Part shown: piece after piece, positions 21,314-29,953 of the stretch
Position numbering within the stretch: the stretch's first letter is position 1
How the letters are laid out: each line of letters begins with the position of its first letter
Assembly: GCF_021545335.1 (NCBI RefSeq)
Contig: NZ_CP089312.1
Span: 2,170,001-2,234,000, forward strand
Reading direction: 5' to 3'
Source: Streptomyces sp. GQFP
Lineage (GTDB): Bacteria > Actinomycetota > Actinomycetes > Streptomycetales > Streptomycetaceae
DNA: 64,000 nt
Notes under the pieces: generated by a model
What the model saw: the letters and a program-made list of their open reading frames with translations, nothing else
Databases searched by the model: none
What the model was told of the DNA's origin: nothing
Program-made: the position numbers and the translations under genes

Positions 21314-23362
21314 TCAGCCCTTCGCGGTCGGCTCCTTCGGCCGTTCCTCGGCCGGGCCGCGCCGGACCGATCCGGGCGCGTTCCAGTCCTGCCGCTTGCG
21401 GGCGCGGTTCTTGGCCGCCTCGGACGACTGCAGCTGGTAGGGCACCGACGTCACCATGACACCCGGCGTGAACAGCAGGCGCCCCTTGAGGCGGAGCGCG
21501 CTCTGGTTGTGCAGCAGGTGCTCGTACCAGTGGCCGACCACGTACTCCGGGATGATCACGGACACGGCGTCGCGCGGCGAATCCCGGCGCAGCCCCTTCA
21601 CGTACTCGATCACCGGCCGGGTGATCTCCCGGTACGGCGAGTCGAGCACCTTCAGCGGGACGGTGATCCCCCGCCGCTCCCACTCCTCCCGCAGCGCCTT
21701 CGTCTCCTCCGGGTCGACGTTGACGCTGAGCGCCTCCAGCGTGTCGGAGCGCATCAGTTTCGCGTACGCGAGCGCGCGCAGCGTGGGCCGGTGGATCTTC
21801 GAGATCAGGACGACGGAGTGCACCCGCGACGGCCGTACGCTGTCGTCGCTCGGGCCCTCCGGGGCCGCGATCTCCGCGGAGACCCGGTCGTAGTGCTTAC
21901 GGATCGCGGTCATCACCGCGTAGAAGATCACCATGCCGAGCAGCGCCACCCAGGCACCGTGCGTGAACTTCGTGCCGAGTACGACGACCAGCACAAGGCC
22001 GGTGAAGAAGGCGCCGAAGGTGTTGATGGCGCGGGAGCGGATCATGTGCCGGCGCTTCGCCTGGTCCTTCTCGGTGGCCAGGTGGCGGTTCCAGTGCCGG
22101 ACCATGCCGGTCTGGCTGAGCGTGAAGGACACGAACACGCCGACGATGTACAGCTGGATGAGGCGGGTCGAGTCGGCCCCGTAGATCCACACCAGCAGGA
22201 CGGCCGCACCGGCGAGCAGCACGATGCCGTTGGAGAAGGCGAGCCGGTCGCCGCGGGTGTGCAGCTGGCGCGGGAGGTAGCGGTCCTGGGCGAGGATCGA
22301 GCCGAGGAGCGGGAAGCCGTTGTACGCGGTGTTGGCGGCCAGGAAGAGCACCAGCGCGGTGGCGGCGGCCAGGAGAATGAAGAAGAAGCTGCCGCCGCCG
22401 AACACCGCCTCGGCGACCTGGGAGATCACCGGGTTCTGGACGTAGTCGGGGCCCAGCTCGACGCCCTTGTCCAGCAGGTCGTGCGCGGGGTTCTCGGCCA
22501 TCCGCACCTTGGTGGCCATGGCGAGCCCGATGATCCCGCAGAACATGGTGACGGCGAGGAGGCCCATCGCCGCGAGCGTGGTCGCCGCGTTCTTGGACTT
22601 CGGCTTACGAAAGGCGGGCACACCGTTGGAGATGGCCTCAACGCCGGTGAGCGCGGCACAGCCGGAGGAGAAGGCGCGCAGGAGCAGGAATACGAGGGCG
22701 AATCCGGCGAGGCCCTGGTGCTCGGCCTTGATCTCGTAGCCGGCCGTCGGCGCACGCATGGTCTCGTCCAGCACCAGCCCGCGGTACGCGCCCCACGCGA
22801 TCATGATGAAGACGCCCGCGACGAACACGTAGGTCGGAATCGCGAACAGCTTCCCGGACTCCTTGACGCCCCGCAGGTTCATCAGCGTGAGCAGCACGAT
22901 GACGGCGACCGCGCAGAGCACCTTGTGCTCGACGACGAAGGGGATCGCGGAGCCGAGGTTCTCGATGCCGGAGGAGATCGACACGGCGACGGTGAGCACG
23001 TAGTCGACGAGCAGCGCGCTGGCGACCGTGAGCCCGGCCTTTGGGCCGAGGTTGGTGTTCGCCACCTCGTAATCGCCGCCGCCGCTCGGGTACGCGTGCA
23101 CGTTCTGCCGGTAGGAGGCGACCACGGTGAACATCAGTACGACGACAGCGACCGCGATCCACGGGCTGAAGTGGTACGCCGACACGCCCGCGATCGACAG
23201 GACCAGCAGCACTTCCCCGGGAGCGTAGGCCACGGAGGAGAGTGGGTCGGAGGCGAAGACGGGGAGAGCGATGCGCTTCGGCAGGAGCGTTTCGCCGAGC
23301 CGATCACTGCGCAGTGCGCGCCCGATCAGGATCCGTTTGGGCACGTCGGTCAGTTTGGACAC
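21314..23362 (-). CDS. KimA-like APC-superfamily permease, probable potassium importer
   Basis: A 682-residue protein with about 12 membrane segments (VFASDPLSSVAYAPGEVLLV in helix 1, NVHAYPSGGGDYEVA in the first re-entrant region). Its C-terminal cytosolic domain of about 170 residues is of universal-stress-protein type (VHSVVLISKIHRPTLRALAY to VTSVPYQLQSS). This layout matches Bacillus KimA (formerly YdaO), a proton-coupled potassium importer. Generic annotation would be amino-acid permease. Divergent from two TrkA-type regulatory subunits, which supports potassium transport. The start is set at GTG 23360-23362 (MSKLTDVPKR) by family resemblance, though its ribosome binding site is distant; an ATG at 23399-23401 is the alternative. 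Confidence 0.8.
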   Translation of the reverse strand: MSKLTDVPKRILIGRALRSDRLGETLLPKRIALPVFASDPLSSVAYAPGEVLLVLSIAGVSAYHFSPWIAVAVVVLMFTVVASYRQNVHAYPSGGGDYEVANTNLGPKAGLTVASALLVDYVLTVAVSISSGIENLGSAIPFVVEHKVLCAVAVIVLLTLMNLRGVKESGKLFAIPTYVFVAGVFIMIAWGAYRGLVLDETMRAPTAGYEIKAEHQGLAGFALVFLLLRAFSSGCAALTGVEAISNGVPAFRKPKSKNAATTLAAMGLLAVTMFCGIIGLAMATKVRMAENPAHDLLDKGVELGPDYVQNPVISQVAEAVFGGGSFFFILLAAATALVLFLAANTAYNGFPLLGSILAQDRYLPRQLHTRGDRLAFSNGIVLLAGAAVLLVWIYGADSTRLIQLYIVGVFVSFTLSQTGMVRHWNRHLATEKDQAKRRHMIRSRAINTFGAFFTGLVLVVVLGTKFTHGAWVALLGMVIFYAVMTAIRKHYDRVSAEIAAPEGPSDDSVRPSRVHSVVLISKIHRPTLRALAYAKLMRSDTLEALSVNVDPEETKALREEWERRGITVPLKVLDSPYREITRPVIEYVKGLRRDSPRDAVSVIIPEYVVGHWYEHLLHNQSALRLKGRLLFTPGVMVTSVPYQLQSSEAAKNRARKRQDWNAPGSVRRGPAEERPKEPTAKG

Positions 23363-23405
23363 GGACAGGATCGTAAGCTCCCCGCCTTGTTCTGGGCACA
23401 TCCGG

Positions 23406-23441
23406 GTGAAATCCCGGCGGTCCGCCGAGTGAAATCCCGGC
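23406..23441 (-). promoter_or_regulatory. Two 13-bp direct repeats upstream of the KimA-like gene
   Basis: GTGAAATCCCGGC occurs exactly at 23406-23418 and 23429-23441, a 23-base period of about two helical turns. The block is 44-80 bp before the permease start, where an activator or repressor would bind. Confidence 0.5.
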
Positions 23442-23549
23442 ATCCGAGACAGGCAAACGCCCCCGGGACCGCGTCTTCATGGCTATATGACGAAAACACA
23501 GCGCACCTTATGAACCTTTTAACCCTTTCATCGCCTTCCGGGAGCCCCC

Positions 23550-23648
23550 ATGCCCCACCTCGCCGCGGAGCTGATCGGCGCCGTCGCCTCACTTGTCGTC
23601 CTCGCCCTGCTCACTCTGGCCAGCGTCCGCAGCATCAGCCGCAGGTAG
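23550..23648 (+). CDS. 32-residue single-span membrane microprotein
   Basis: ATG 23550-23552 follows GGGAGCCCCC, a good ribosome binding site. The product begins MPHLAAELIGAV, continues with a hydrophobic run ASLVVLALLTLA and ends SVRSISRR, so a single membrane helix with a basic, probably cytoplasmic, C-terminus. It lies 117 bp upstream of the two TrkA genes and divergent from the KimA-like importer. Size and shape recall KdpF, the small stabilising subunit of the Kdp potassium pump, but the sequences are not obviously related. It may be a small subunit or a regulatory peptide of this potassium locus; that is inference from position only. Confidence 0.55.
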   Translation: MPHLAAELIGAVASLVVLALLTLASVRSISRR

Positions 23649-23765
23649 GGGGGTGCCCTCCGCCGACCGTGCGTGTGTAGCTTGGGCGAGGGTCTGAGAC
23701 CCTGTTCAAGCCAATCGAGCCAAGTCGACAACGGCGGGCTTCGACCTCGGATCGGAAGGACGGTC

Positions 23766-24437
23766 GTGCACATCGTCATCATGGGCTGCGGCAGAGTGGG
23801 TTCCGCTCTCGCCCAGACCCTGGAGCAACAGGGGCACACGGTCGCCGTGATCGATCAGGACCCCACCGCCTTCCGACGACTGGGCTCCGGGTTCGGCGGC
23901 CGGCGCGTCACCGGGGTCGGCTTCGACCAGGACACCCTGCGCGAGGCGGGCATCGAGGAGGCAGGCGCTTTCGCCGCCGTCTCCAGCGGTGACAACTCGA
24001 ACATCATCGCCGCCCGGGTGGCGCGCGAGATGTTCGGCATCGAGAACGTCGCGGCCCGTATCTACGACCCCCGCCGTGCCGAGGTCTACCAGCGCCTCGG
24101 CATCCCGACCGTGGCCACCGTCCGCTGGACGGCCGACCAGATGCTGCGCAGGCTGCTGCCGTCCGGTGCGGAGCCTCTGTGGCGCGATCCCACCGGCGGC
24201 GTCCAGCTCGCCGAGGTGCACGCGTCGTCGGCCTGGGTGGGCCACAAGATCAGCAAGCTGCAGGACGAGACCGGCGTGCGTGTCGCCTTCCTCACCCGCC
24301 TGGGCGAGGCGGTCCTGCCCTCCTCGCAGACGGTGCTGCAAGAGGGCGACCTGGTGCACGTGATGATGCGTACGGACGACGTCGAGAAGGTCGAGGCGTC
24401 CTTCGCCGAAGGCCCCGAAGAGGAGGCCGGTCACTGA
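23766..24437 (+). CDS. TrkA-family potassium-uptake regulatory subunit, first copy (CeoB-like)
   Basis: A 223-residue protein with an RCK_N Rossmann domain (VIMGCGRVGSALAQTLEQQG, with acidic end AVIDQDPTAF suggesting NAD) and an RCK_C domain (GVQLAEVHASSAWVGHKIS to EGDLVHVMMRTDDVEKV). It starts at GTG 23766-23768 after GGAAGGA. Its TGA overlaps the ATG of the second TrkA gene (TGATG), so the two are coupled and probably form a hetero-oligomeric gating ring. In mycobacteria the equivalent pair is called CeoB/CeoC. No Trk/Ktr membrane subunit is adjacent; the divergent KimA-like permease is the obvious candidate partner. Confidence 0.92.
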   Translation: MHIVIMGCGRVGSALAQTLEQQGHTVAVIDQDPTAFRRLGSGFGGRRVTGVGFDQDTLREAGIEEAGAFAAVSSGDNSNIIAARVAREMFGIENVAARIYDPRRAEVYQRLGIPTVATVRWTADQMLRRLLPSGAEPLWRDPTGGVQLAEVHASSAWVGHKISKLQDETGVRVAFLTRLGEAVLPSSQTVLQEGDLVHVMMRTDDVEKVEASFAEGPEEEAGH

Positions 24438-25102
24438 TGAGGGTCGCCATTGCCGGTGCCGGTGCCGTCGGCCGCTCGATCGCGGGCGAACTGCTGGAGA
24501 ACGGCCACGAGATCCTGCTGATCGACAAGGCCCCGACGGCCATCTCGGTCGAACGGGTCCCCCAGGCGGAGTGGCTGCTGGCCGACGCCTGCGAGATCAC
24601 CTCGCTGGACGAGGCCGCGCTGCAGCGCTGCAACGTGGTGATCGCCGCGACGGGCGACGACAAGGTGAACCTCGTCGTCTCCCTGCTGGCGAAGACGGAG
24701 TACGGCGTCCCACGCGTCGTCGCCCGCGTCAACAACCCCAAGAACGAGTGGCTGTTCAACGAGGCCTGGGGCGTGGACGTGGCGGTCTCCACCCCGCGTC
24801 TGATGTCGGCCCTGGTCGAGGAAGCGGTGAGCGTGGGCGACCTGGTCCGCCTCCTCCGCTTCAGCCACGGCGACGCGAACCTGGTCGAACTGACCCTCCC
24901 CCCGGAGTCGGCCCTGGCCGGCACCCAGGTCGGCGACGTGGAGTGGCCGGAGGACACGTCCCTGGTGACGATCATCCGCGGCACCCGAGTCCTGACCCCG
25001 TCCCGCGAGGACTCCCTGGAAGCGGGAGACGAACTCCTGTTCGTAGCCGCCCAGGCAAGGGAGGAGCAGTTGGAGGACCTGCTGTCGGTCCGAAAGGACT
25101 GA
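24437..25102 (+). CDS. TrkA-family potassium-uptake regulatory subunit, second copy (CeoC-like)
   Basis: A 221-residue protein with RCK_N (MRVAIAGAGAVGRSIAGELL, then LLIDKAPTAI) and RCK_C (DANLVELTLPPESALAGTQV to AGDELLFVAAQARE). The ATG at 24437 shares one base with the stop of the first TrkA gene. It differs from that copy throughout, so the pair is ancient rather than a recent duplication. By family it binds nucleotide and opens or closes a potassium transporter. It converges on DUF3159 across a repeat-rich 166-bp spacer. Confidence 0.92.
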   Translation: MRVAIAGAGAVGRSIAGELLENGHEILLIDKAPTAISVERVPQAEWLLADACEITSLDEAALQRCNVVIAATGDDKVNLVVSLLAKTEYGVPRVVARVNNPKNEWLFNEAWGVDVAVSTPRLMSALVEEAVSVGDLVRLLRFSHGDANLVELTLPPESALAGTQVGDVEWPEDTSLVTIIRGTRVLTPSREDSLEAGDELLFVAAQAREEQLEDLLSVRKD

Positions 25103-25115
25103 CAGGGGCTGGATC

Positions 25116-25210
25116 TTTCAGCCCGTCCGGGGATCCTTTAGCCCGTCCGGCGTTTGAGGACGAGCGCGTTCAGCGCGAAAGGGGGGTCTGGGGGCGCAGC
25201 CCCCAGAAGG
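25116..25210. repeat. Dispersed Streptomyces repeat with GC hairpin at a convergent junction
   Basis: GCCCGTCCGG occurs twice in tandem, followed by CGTTTGAGGACGAGCGCG, GCGAAAGGGGGGT and a hairpin CTGGGGGC (25188-25195), loop GCA, GCCCCCAG (25199-25206). I recognise this block from many Streptomyces intergenic regions. It separates trkA and DUF3159 tail to tail and probably ends both transcripts. Confidence 0.75.
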
Positions 25211-25268
25211 ATGGGAACGGGTAGGGGCGGCGGGGGCGAAGAAAACCCAACGCCGACCCCCGCACCCC

Positions 25269-26003
25269 CTACTCGGAAGAAGACGGGGACGAGGAAGCCG
25301 CAGCCTTCCGCCGCTCCTCCTCCGCCCGCTCCTCCGCCTCCATCTCAGCGAACACATCAATAGGCGCCGGCGCCTTCGCCAGGAACACCCACGTGAGCCA
25401 CACGGCCAACAGGAACGGCGGAATCTTCAACGCCACCAGCACCCACCCGAGCGACGCCGTGTCCGCCCACCAGTACAGCGGGAACAGAATCGCGCACTTG
25501 GCGAGCAGAATCAGCCCCCAGGCCCAACTGGCCTTCGCATAGGCCTTCTTGCGCCCAGGATTACGCGTACGCCAGGAGAGGTTCTCCTTGAACACCGGCC
25601 CGAGGATCAGCCCGAGCAGCGGCACACCGGCCAGCGTCGTGATGATGTACGCCAGCGCCAGCCCCAGCGTGTAGAGCATGCCGGGCAGATAGAAGTCCTT
25701 CGCATTGCCCGTCATCATCGCGAAGACGACACCGAAGGCGACCCCGAACACCCCGCTGAAGGCGTGCTTGACGGTGTCCTTCATGACGAGGCGCACCACG
25801 ACCATCAGCACCGAGACACCGAGGGCCGCGATGGCCGACGCGTGCAGGTCCTTCTTGATCGTGTAGATCGTGACGAAGAGCAGCCCCGGCAGGACCGTCT
25901 CGATCATGCCCCGCAGACCGCCGAACGCCTCGAAGAGCGCGGCCTCGGTCACCGCCCTGGAATCGTGCTGGGCGTCTTCGGTCGGCTTGTCGAGCGACGT
26001 CAC
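25269..26003 (-). CDS. DUF3159 integral membrane protein
   Basis: A 244-residue protein with about five or six membrane helices after a soluble N-terminus (EAALFEAFGGLRGMIETVLP, then GLLFVTIYTIKKDL) and a charged C-terminal tail (EMEAEERAEEERRKA). This matches DUF3159, which from memory is found next to ceoBC in mycobacteria (Rv2693c). The GTG at 26001-26003 lies three bases after the stop of the OB-fold gene, so they form an operon. Function is unknown. Its fixed place beside potassium-uptake genes makes a role in ion or envelope homeostasis worth considering. Confidence 0.85.
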   Translation of the reverse strand: MTSLDKPTEDAQHDSRAVTEAALFEAFGGLRGMIETVLPGLLFVTIYTIKKDLHASAIAALGVSVLMVVVRLVMKDTVKHAFSGVFGVAFGVVFAMMTGNAKDFYLPGMLYTLGLALAYIITTLAGVPLLGLILGPVFKENLSWRTRNPGRKKAYAKASWAWGLILLAKCAILFPLYWWADTASLGWVLVALKIPPFLLAVWLTWVFLAKAPAPIDVFAEMEAEERAEEERRKAAASSSPSSSE

Positions 26004-26006
26004 CGG

Positions 26007-26405
26007 CTACTCCCGTCCGAGGGGTCTCAGTTCGTATTTCGGATTGAACAGCACACGGCGGCCCCGGCTCATCGAGATCCGGCCCGACGCGATCAGCTTG
26101 CGTCCCGGCTCTATCCCGACGATGGAGCGTCTGCCGAGCCACACCACGTCCAGCGCGGCCGAGCCGTCGAACAGCTCGGCCTCCAGGGCCGGAACCCCCG
26201 CCCTCGGCCGTAGCGTGACCGTGCGCAAGGTACCAGTAACCGTCACTATCTGTCGGTCGTGGCAGTCACCGATACGCGTACAGCCCGCGGTCTCGGTGTC
26301 CTCGCGCAGCTCCTCGGACTCCAGGTCCTCCTGCGACGAGGAGAGCCGGTCGAGCATGCGCCGAAACCGGCCCGTCGGCTTCTCGGAACGAGGAACAGCA
26401 GTCAT
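26007..26405 (-). CDS. Small OB-fold nucleic-acid-binding-type protein
   Basis: A 132-residue protein. The basic N-terminus (RRMLDRLSSSQEDLESEELR) precedes an OB-like beta domain: RQIVTVTGTLRTVTLRP, then LEAELFDGSAALDVVWLGRR, then 'GIEPGRKLIASGRISMSRGR'. Annotators usually call it OB-fold nucleic acid binding domain protein, and a homologue follows DUF3159 in the M. tuberculosis order (Rv2694c, from memory). The ATG at 26403-26405 is followed by a three-base gap to DUF3159. KdpE ends 46 bp upstream on the same strand, so all four genes could be one transcript. Binding to nucleic acid is not demonstrated for it. Confidence 0.85.
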   Translation of the reverse strand: MTAVPRSEKPTGRFRRMLDRLSSSQEDLESEELREDTETAGCTRIGDCHDRQIVTVTGTLRTVTLRPRAGVPALEAELFDGSAALDVVWLGRRSIVGIEPGRKLIASGRISMSRGRRVLFNPKYELRPLGRE

Positions 26406-26451
26406 ACCTGAAGCGTACCGGCGCCCACCGACACCGACGTACCCCCGTGAC

Positions 26452-27135
26452 CTACCGCTCGAACCGGTACCCCATCCCCGGCTCGGTGATGAAGTGTTTC
26501 GGATGCGAGGGATCCGTCTCCAGTTTGCGCCGCAGCTGCGCCATGTACACGCGCAGATAGTTGGTCTCCGTCCCGTACGACGGCCCCCACACCTCCTGGA
26601 GCAGCTGTTTCTGGCTGACCAGCCGGCCCGTGTTGCGCACGAGCACCTCCAGCAGATGCCACTCCGTGGGAGTCAGCCGTACGTCGCGCCCCCCGCGGTG
26701 GACCTTCTTCGCGGCCAGGTCGACGGTGAACTCGGCGGTCTCCACCATGACGTCGTCCTCCGCGCTCCCGGTGGGCTCGGCCCGGCGGACGGCGGCCCTC
26801 AGCCGGGCCAGCAGTTCGTCCATGCCGAAGGGCTTGGTGACGTAGTCGTCGGCGCCCGCGTCGAGCGCCTCGACCTTCTCGTCGGAGGTGTGCCGGGCCG
26901 ACAGCACCAGGATGGGCACCCGGGTCCAGCCCCGGAGCCCCTTGATCACCTCGACGCCGTCCATGTCGGGCAGACCGAGGTCGAGCACGACCACGTCGGG
27001 ATGGCGGGCGGCGGCCAGTTCGAGGGCGGTGGCACCGTCGGGGGCCGCGTCGACCTCGTACTTGCGTGCCTTGAGGTTGATCACGAGCGCGCGCACGATC
27101 TGCGGCTCGTCGTCGACCACCAGCACCCGGGTCAT
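26452..27135 (-). CDS. kdpE: KdpE-type response regulator
   Basis: A 227-residue OmpR-family regulator: receiver with Asp52 in VVVLDLGLPDMDG, acidic pair in VDDEPQ, Lys in YVTKPFG, and a winged-helix effector ending 'LRRKLETDPSHPKHFITEPG'. It best fits KdpE, which activates kdpFABC under potassium limitation. The ATG at 27133-27135 overlaps the kdpD stop (ATGA). No kdpFABC genes are in the window, so this pair is detached from its classical target. It stands a few kilobases from the KimA-like importer and TrkA genes, which it may control. Confidence 0.92.
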   Translation of the reverse strand: MTRVLVVDDEPQIVRALVINLKARKYEVDAAPDGATALELAAARHPDVVVLDLGLPDMDGVEVIKGLRGWTRVPILVLSARHTSDEKVEALDAGADDYVTKPFGMDELLARLRAAVRRAEPTGSAEDDVMVETAEFTVDLAAKKVHRGGRDVRLTPTEWHLLEVLVRNTGRLVSQKQLLQEVWGPSYGTETNYLRVYMAQLRRKLETDPSHPKHFITEPGMGYRFER

Positions 27136-29723
27136 GAAACCTGCCTTTCCGCCTGCACTTCTGTTCCCACTGCCACGGCCCCCGCCACTCCACCACGCCT
27201 CAGAGACTCGACCCCCGCGCCTGCGTCCGTCCCCGCCGCCCGCACCGTGAGCACCATGCTCAGCCCGCCCCCAGGCGTGTCCTCGGCCTGGAGCGTGCCG
27301 CCCATCGCCTCCGCGAACCCCCGGGCCACCGCCAGGCCCAGTCCGACCCCGGCCCCGCGCGGAGCGTCACCGTACCGCTGGAAGGGCTCGAAGATGCGGT
27401 CCTTCGCCTCGTCCGGCACGCCCGGCCCGCGGTCCACCACCCGCACCTCCACCCGGTCGGCGATGGCACTGGCGGCCACCAGCACCGTCTCCCCGTCCGG
27501 GCTGTACTTGACGGCGTTCTCGACCAGGTTGGCCACCGAGCGCTCCAGCAGCCCGGGATCGACGGCGACCATCGGCAGCGTCTCGGGAACGTCCAGCTCG
27601 ACGCTGTTCTCGGGTACGCCCCCCAGCGCCATCGGCACCACCTCGTCGAGGTCGATCTCCCTGATCAGCGGGGTGACGGTGCCGGTCTGGAGCCGGGACA
27701 TGTCCAGCAGGTTGCCCACCAGGTGGTCGAGCCGGTCGGCGCCGTCCTCGATGCCGGCCAGCAGTTCGGCCCGGTCCTCCTCGGACCACTCCACGTCGTC
27801 CGACCGCAACGACGTGACCGCCGCCTTGATCCCGGCCAGTGGCGTACGGAGGTCATGGCTGACGGCGGCGAGCAGCGCCGTGCGGATCCGGTTGCCCTCG
27901 GCGAGGGTACGGGCCTGGTCGGCCTGGGACTGGAGGCGCCGGCGGTCGAGTACCACGGCCGCCTGGGCGGCGAACGCGGCCAGCACGCGCCGGTCGGCGG
28001 CGGGCAGCACCCGGCCGGACAGCGCGAGCGCCATGTGGTCGCCGACCGGCATGTCCACGTCCGCGTCCTCCGGCCGCTCCACCGCCTGCCTGGTGCCGAC
28101 GCTGCCCGCGCAGGTCCATGGATCGACGTCGCCCGCCCGCTCCAGCAGCGCCACGGACTCCATCCCGAAGGTCTCCCGGACCCGTTCGAGGAGCGCCTCC
28201 AGGCTGGTCTCGCCGCGCAGGACGCTCCCCGCGAGGAAGGAGAGGATCTCCGACTCGGCCCGCAGCCGGGCCGCCTGATGCGTCCGCCGGGCGGCCAGGT
28301 CCACCACCGACGCCACGGCCACGGCGACCCCGAAGAAGATCACGAGGGCGACGATGTTCTTCGGGTCGGCGATGGTCAGCCGGTGATACGGCGGCGTGTA
28401 GTAGTAGTTCAGCAGCATGGAGCCGAAGGCCGCCGAGGCGAGCGCCGGGTAGAGGCCGCCGAGCAGGGCCGCCGCCACGGTGAGCGCCAGGAACAGCAGC
28501 ATGTCGTTGGCGAGGCCGAGGTCGACGGCGTTCAGCAGCAGCGCGAGGGCCAGCGGACCGGCCACGCCGACCAGCCAGCCCCAGATGATCCGCGCCCGCC
28601 CGAGCCGGGCCCCCCGGGCCACGGGCAGCCCGCGTCCCTTGCCCGCCTCGTCATGGGTGATCAGGTGGACGTCGAGGTCGGGCCCCGACTCCCGGGCCAC
28701 GGTCGCGCCGACCCCGGGCCCGAAGACGTACTGCCAGGTCTTGCGCCGGGAGACACCCAGCACGATCTGGGTGGCGTTCACGCCCCGCGCGAAGTCCAGC
28801 AGCGCCACCGGGACGTCGTCCCCGACCACATGGTGAAAGGTTCCGCCAAGATCCTCGACCAGGGTCCGCTGGACGGTCAGTTCCTTCGGGGAGGCGTTGG
28901 TCAGCCCGTCGCTGCGGGCGACGTAGACGGCCATGACCTCGCCGCCGGCGCCCTTCTCGGCGAGCCGCGCGGCCCGCCGGATCAACGTACGACCCTCGGG
29001 TCCGCCGGTCAGTCCGACCACGATCCGTTCCCGCGAACCCCAGATCCTGGAGACCTGGTGCTCACTGCGGTACTCGGTCAGGTACTCGTCGACCCGGTCG
29101 GCCACCCACAGCAGCGCCAGTTCCCGCAGCGCTGTCAGGTTCCCCGGGCGGAAGTAGTTGGAGAGAGCCGCGTCTACCTTGTCGGACTTGTAGATGTTGC
29201 CGTGGGCCATCCGCCGACGCAGCGCCTGCGGGGACATGTCGACCAGCTCGATCTGATCCGCACGCCGGACCACTTCGTCGGGAACGGTCTCCTGTTGACG
29301 TACACCAGTGATCGACTCAACCACATCACCCAACGACTCAAGATGTTGAATGTTGACAGTCGATATCACGTCAATACCGGCGGCCAGCAGCTCCTCGACG
29401 TCCTGCCAGCGCTTGGTGTTGCGCGAGCCCGGGATATTGGTGTGCGGCAGTTCGTCCACCAGGGCGACCTGCGGCCGACGCGCGAGCACGGCGTCCACGT
29501 CCATCTCGGTGAACACGGATCCGCGGTAGCCCAACTCCTTGCGCGGGATCTGCTCAAGGCCGTGGAGCATCACCTCCGTACGCGGCCGGCTGTGGTGCTC
29601 CACGAAGGCCACCACGCAGTCCGTTCCCCGCTCGACACGGCGGTGCGCCTCGGAGAGCATCGCGTACGTCTTGCCGACGCCCGGTGCCGCACCGAGATAG
29701 ATCCGAAGCTTGCCGCGTCCCAT
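27132..29723 (-). CDS. kdpD: KdpD-type sensor histidine kinase
   Basis: A protein of 863 residues with the full KdpD order. An N-terminal KdpD ATPase-like domain has Walker A at 11-19 (GAAPGVGKT) and 'PQVALVDELPHTNIPGSRNT'. A USP domain follows (RIVVGLTGGPEGRTLIRRAA), then four DUF4118 membrane helices ('LALALLLNAVDLGLANDMLL' onward), a GAF-like region, and the kinase core with H-box SHDLRTPLAGIK, N-box NLVENAVKYSP, and DRGPGVPDEAKDRIFEPFQR. The start at ATG 29721-29723 fits the conserved MxRGKLRIYLG opening. The stop overlaps the kdpE start. KdpD senses potassium limitation; in some bacteria its USP domain binds c-di-AMP, notable given the riboswitch elsewhere in this window. Confidence 0.95.
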   Translation of the reverse strand: MGRGKLRIYLGAAPGVGKTYAMLSEAHRRVERGTDCVVAFVEHHSRPRTEVMLHGLEQIPRKELGYRGSVFTEMDVDAVLARRPQVALVDELPHTNIPGSRNTKRWQDVEELLAAGIDVISTVNIQHLESLGDVVESITGVRQQETVPDEVVRRADQIELVDMSPQALRRRMAHGNIYKSDKVDAALSNYFRPGNLTALRELALLWVADRVDEYLTEYRSEHQVSRIWGSRERIVVGLTGGPEGRTLIRRAARLAEKGAGGEVMAVYVARSDGLTNASPKELTVQRTLVEDLGGTFHHVVGDDVPVALLDFARGVNATQIVLGVSRRKTWQYVFGPGVGATVARESGPDLDVHLITHDEAGKGRGLPVARGARLGRARIIWGWLVGVAGPLALALLLNAVDLGLANDMLLFLALTVAAALLGGLYPALASAAFGSMLLNYYYTPPYHRLTIADPKNIVALVIFFGVAVAVASVVDLAARRTHQAARLRAESEILSFLAGSVLRGETSLEALLERVRETFGMESVALLERAGDVDPWTCAGSVGTRQAVERPEDADVDMPVGDHMALALSGRVLPAADRRVLAAFAAQAAVVLDRRRLQSQADQARTLAEGNRIRTALLAAVSHDLRTPLAGIKAAVTSLRSDDVEWSEEDRAELLAGIEDGADRLDHLVGNLLDMSRLQTGTVTPLIREIDLDEVVPMALGGVPENSVELDVPETLPMVAVDPGLLERSVANLVENAVKYSPDGETVLVAASAIADRVEVRVVDRGPGVPDEAKDRIFEPFQRYGDAPRGAGVGLGLAVARGFAEAMGGTLQAEDTPGGGLSMVLTVRAAGTDAGAGVESLRRGGVAGAVAVGTEVQAERQVS

Positions 29724-29850
29724 GGCCTCATTGTCTTCCCGCGCCCGCTGCGGACGCAGCGTCGACATTACGTCGAACAATGCCGACAAAATGGACGAGA
29801 AGCAGACCGAAGCACGCCTTTGACGCAACCCTGACGCGCCCACAAACGAG

Positions 29851-29931
29851 CCGCGCCCCTTTTTCGGGGCGAAGCCCGAAAAAGGGGCGCGGGGAACTGC
29901 GCGACCAGCCCCCACCGGCCCGCGGCAAACA
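29851..29931. terminator. Perfect 18-bp hairpin with the intergenic repeat tail, copy 3
   Basis: CCGCGCCCCTTTTTCGGG (29851-29868), loop GCGAAG, CCCGAAAAAGGGGCGCGG (29875-29892), then GGAACTGCGCGACCAGCC and CCCACCGGCCCGCGG. The right arm and tail are the dispersed repeat seen at 0.3, 2.2 and 42.8 kb; here the stem is extended into a strong terminator. It follows the DUF3710 gene and precedes kdpD transcription, separating the two leftward units. Confidence 0.85.
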
Positions 29932-29953
29932 AACCGCGTAACCGACGGAACTC

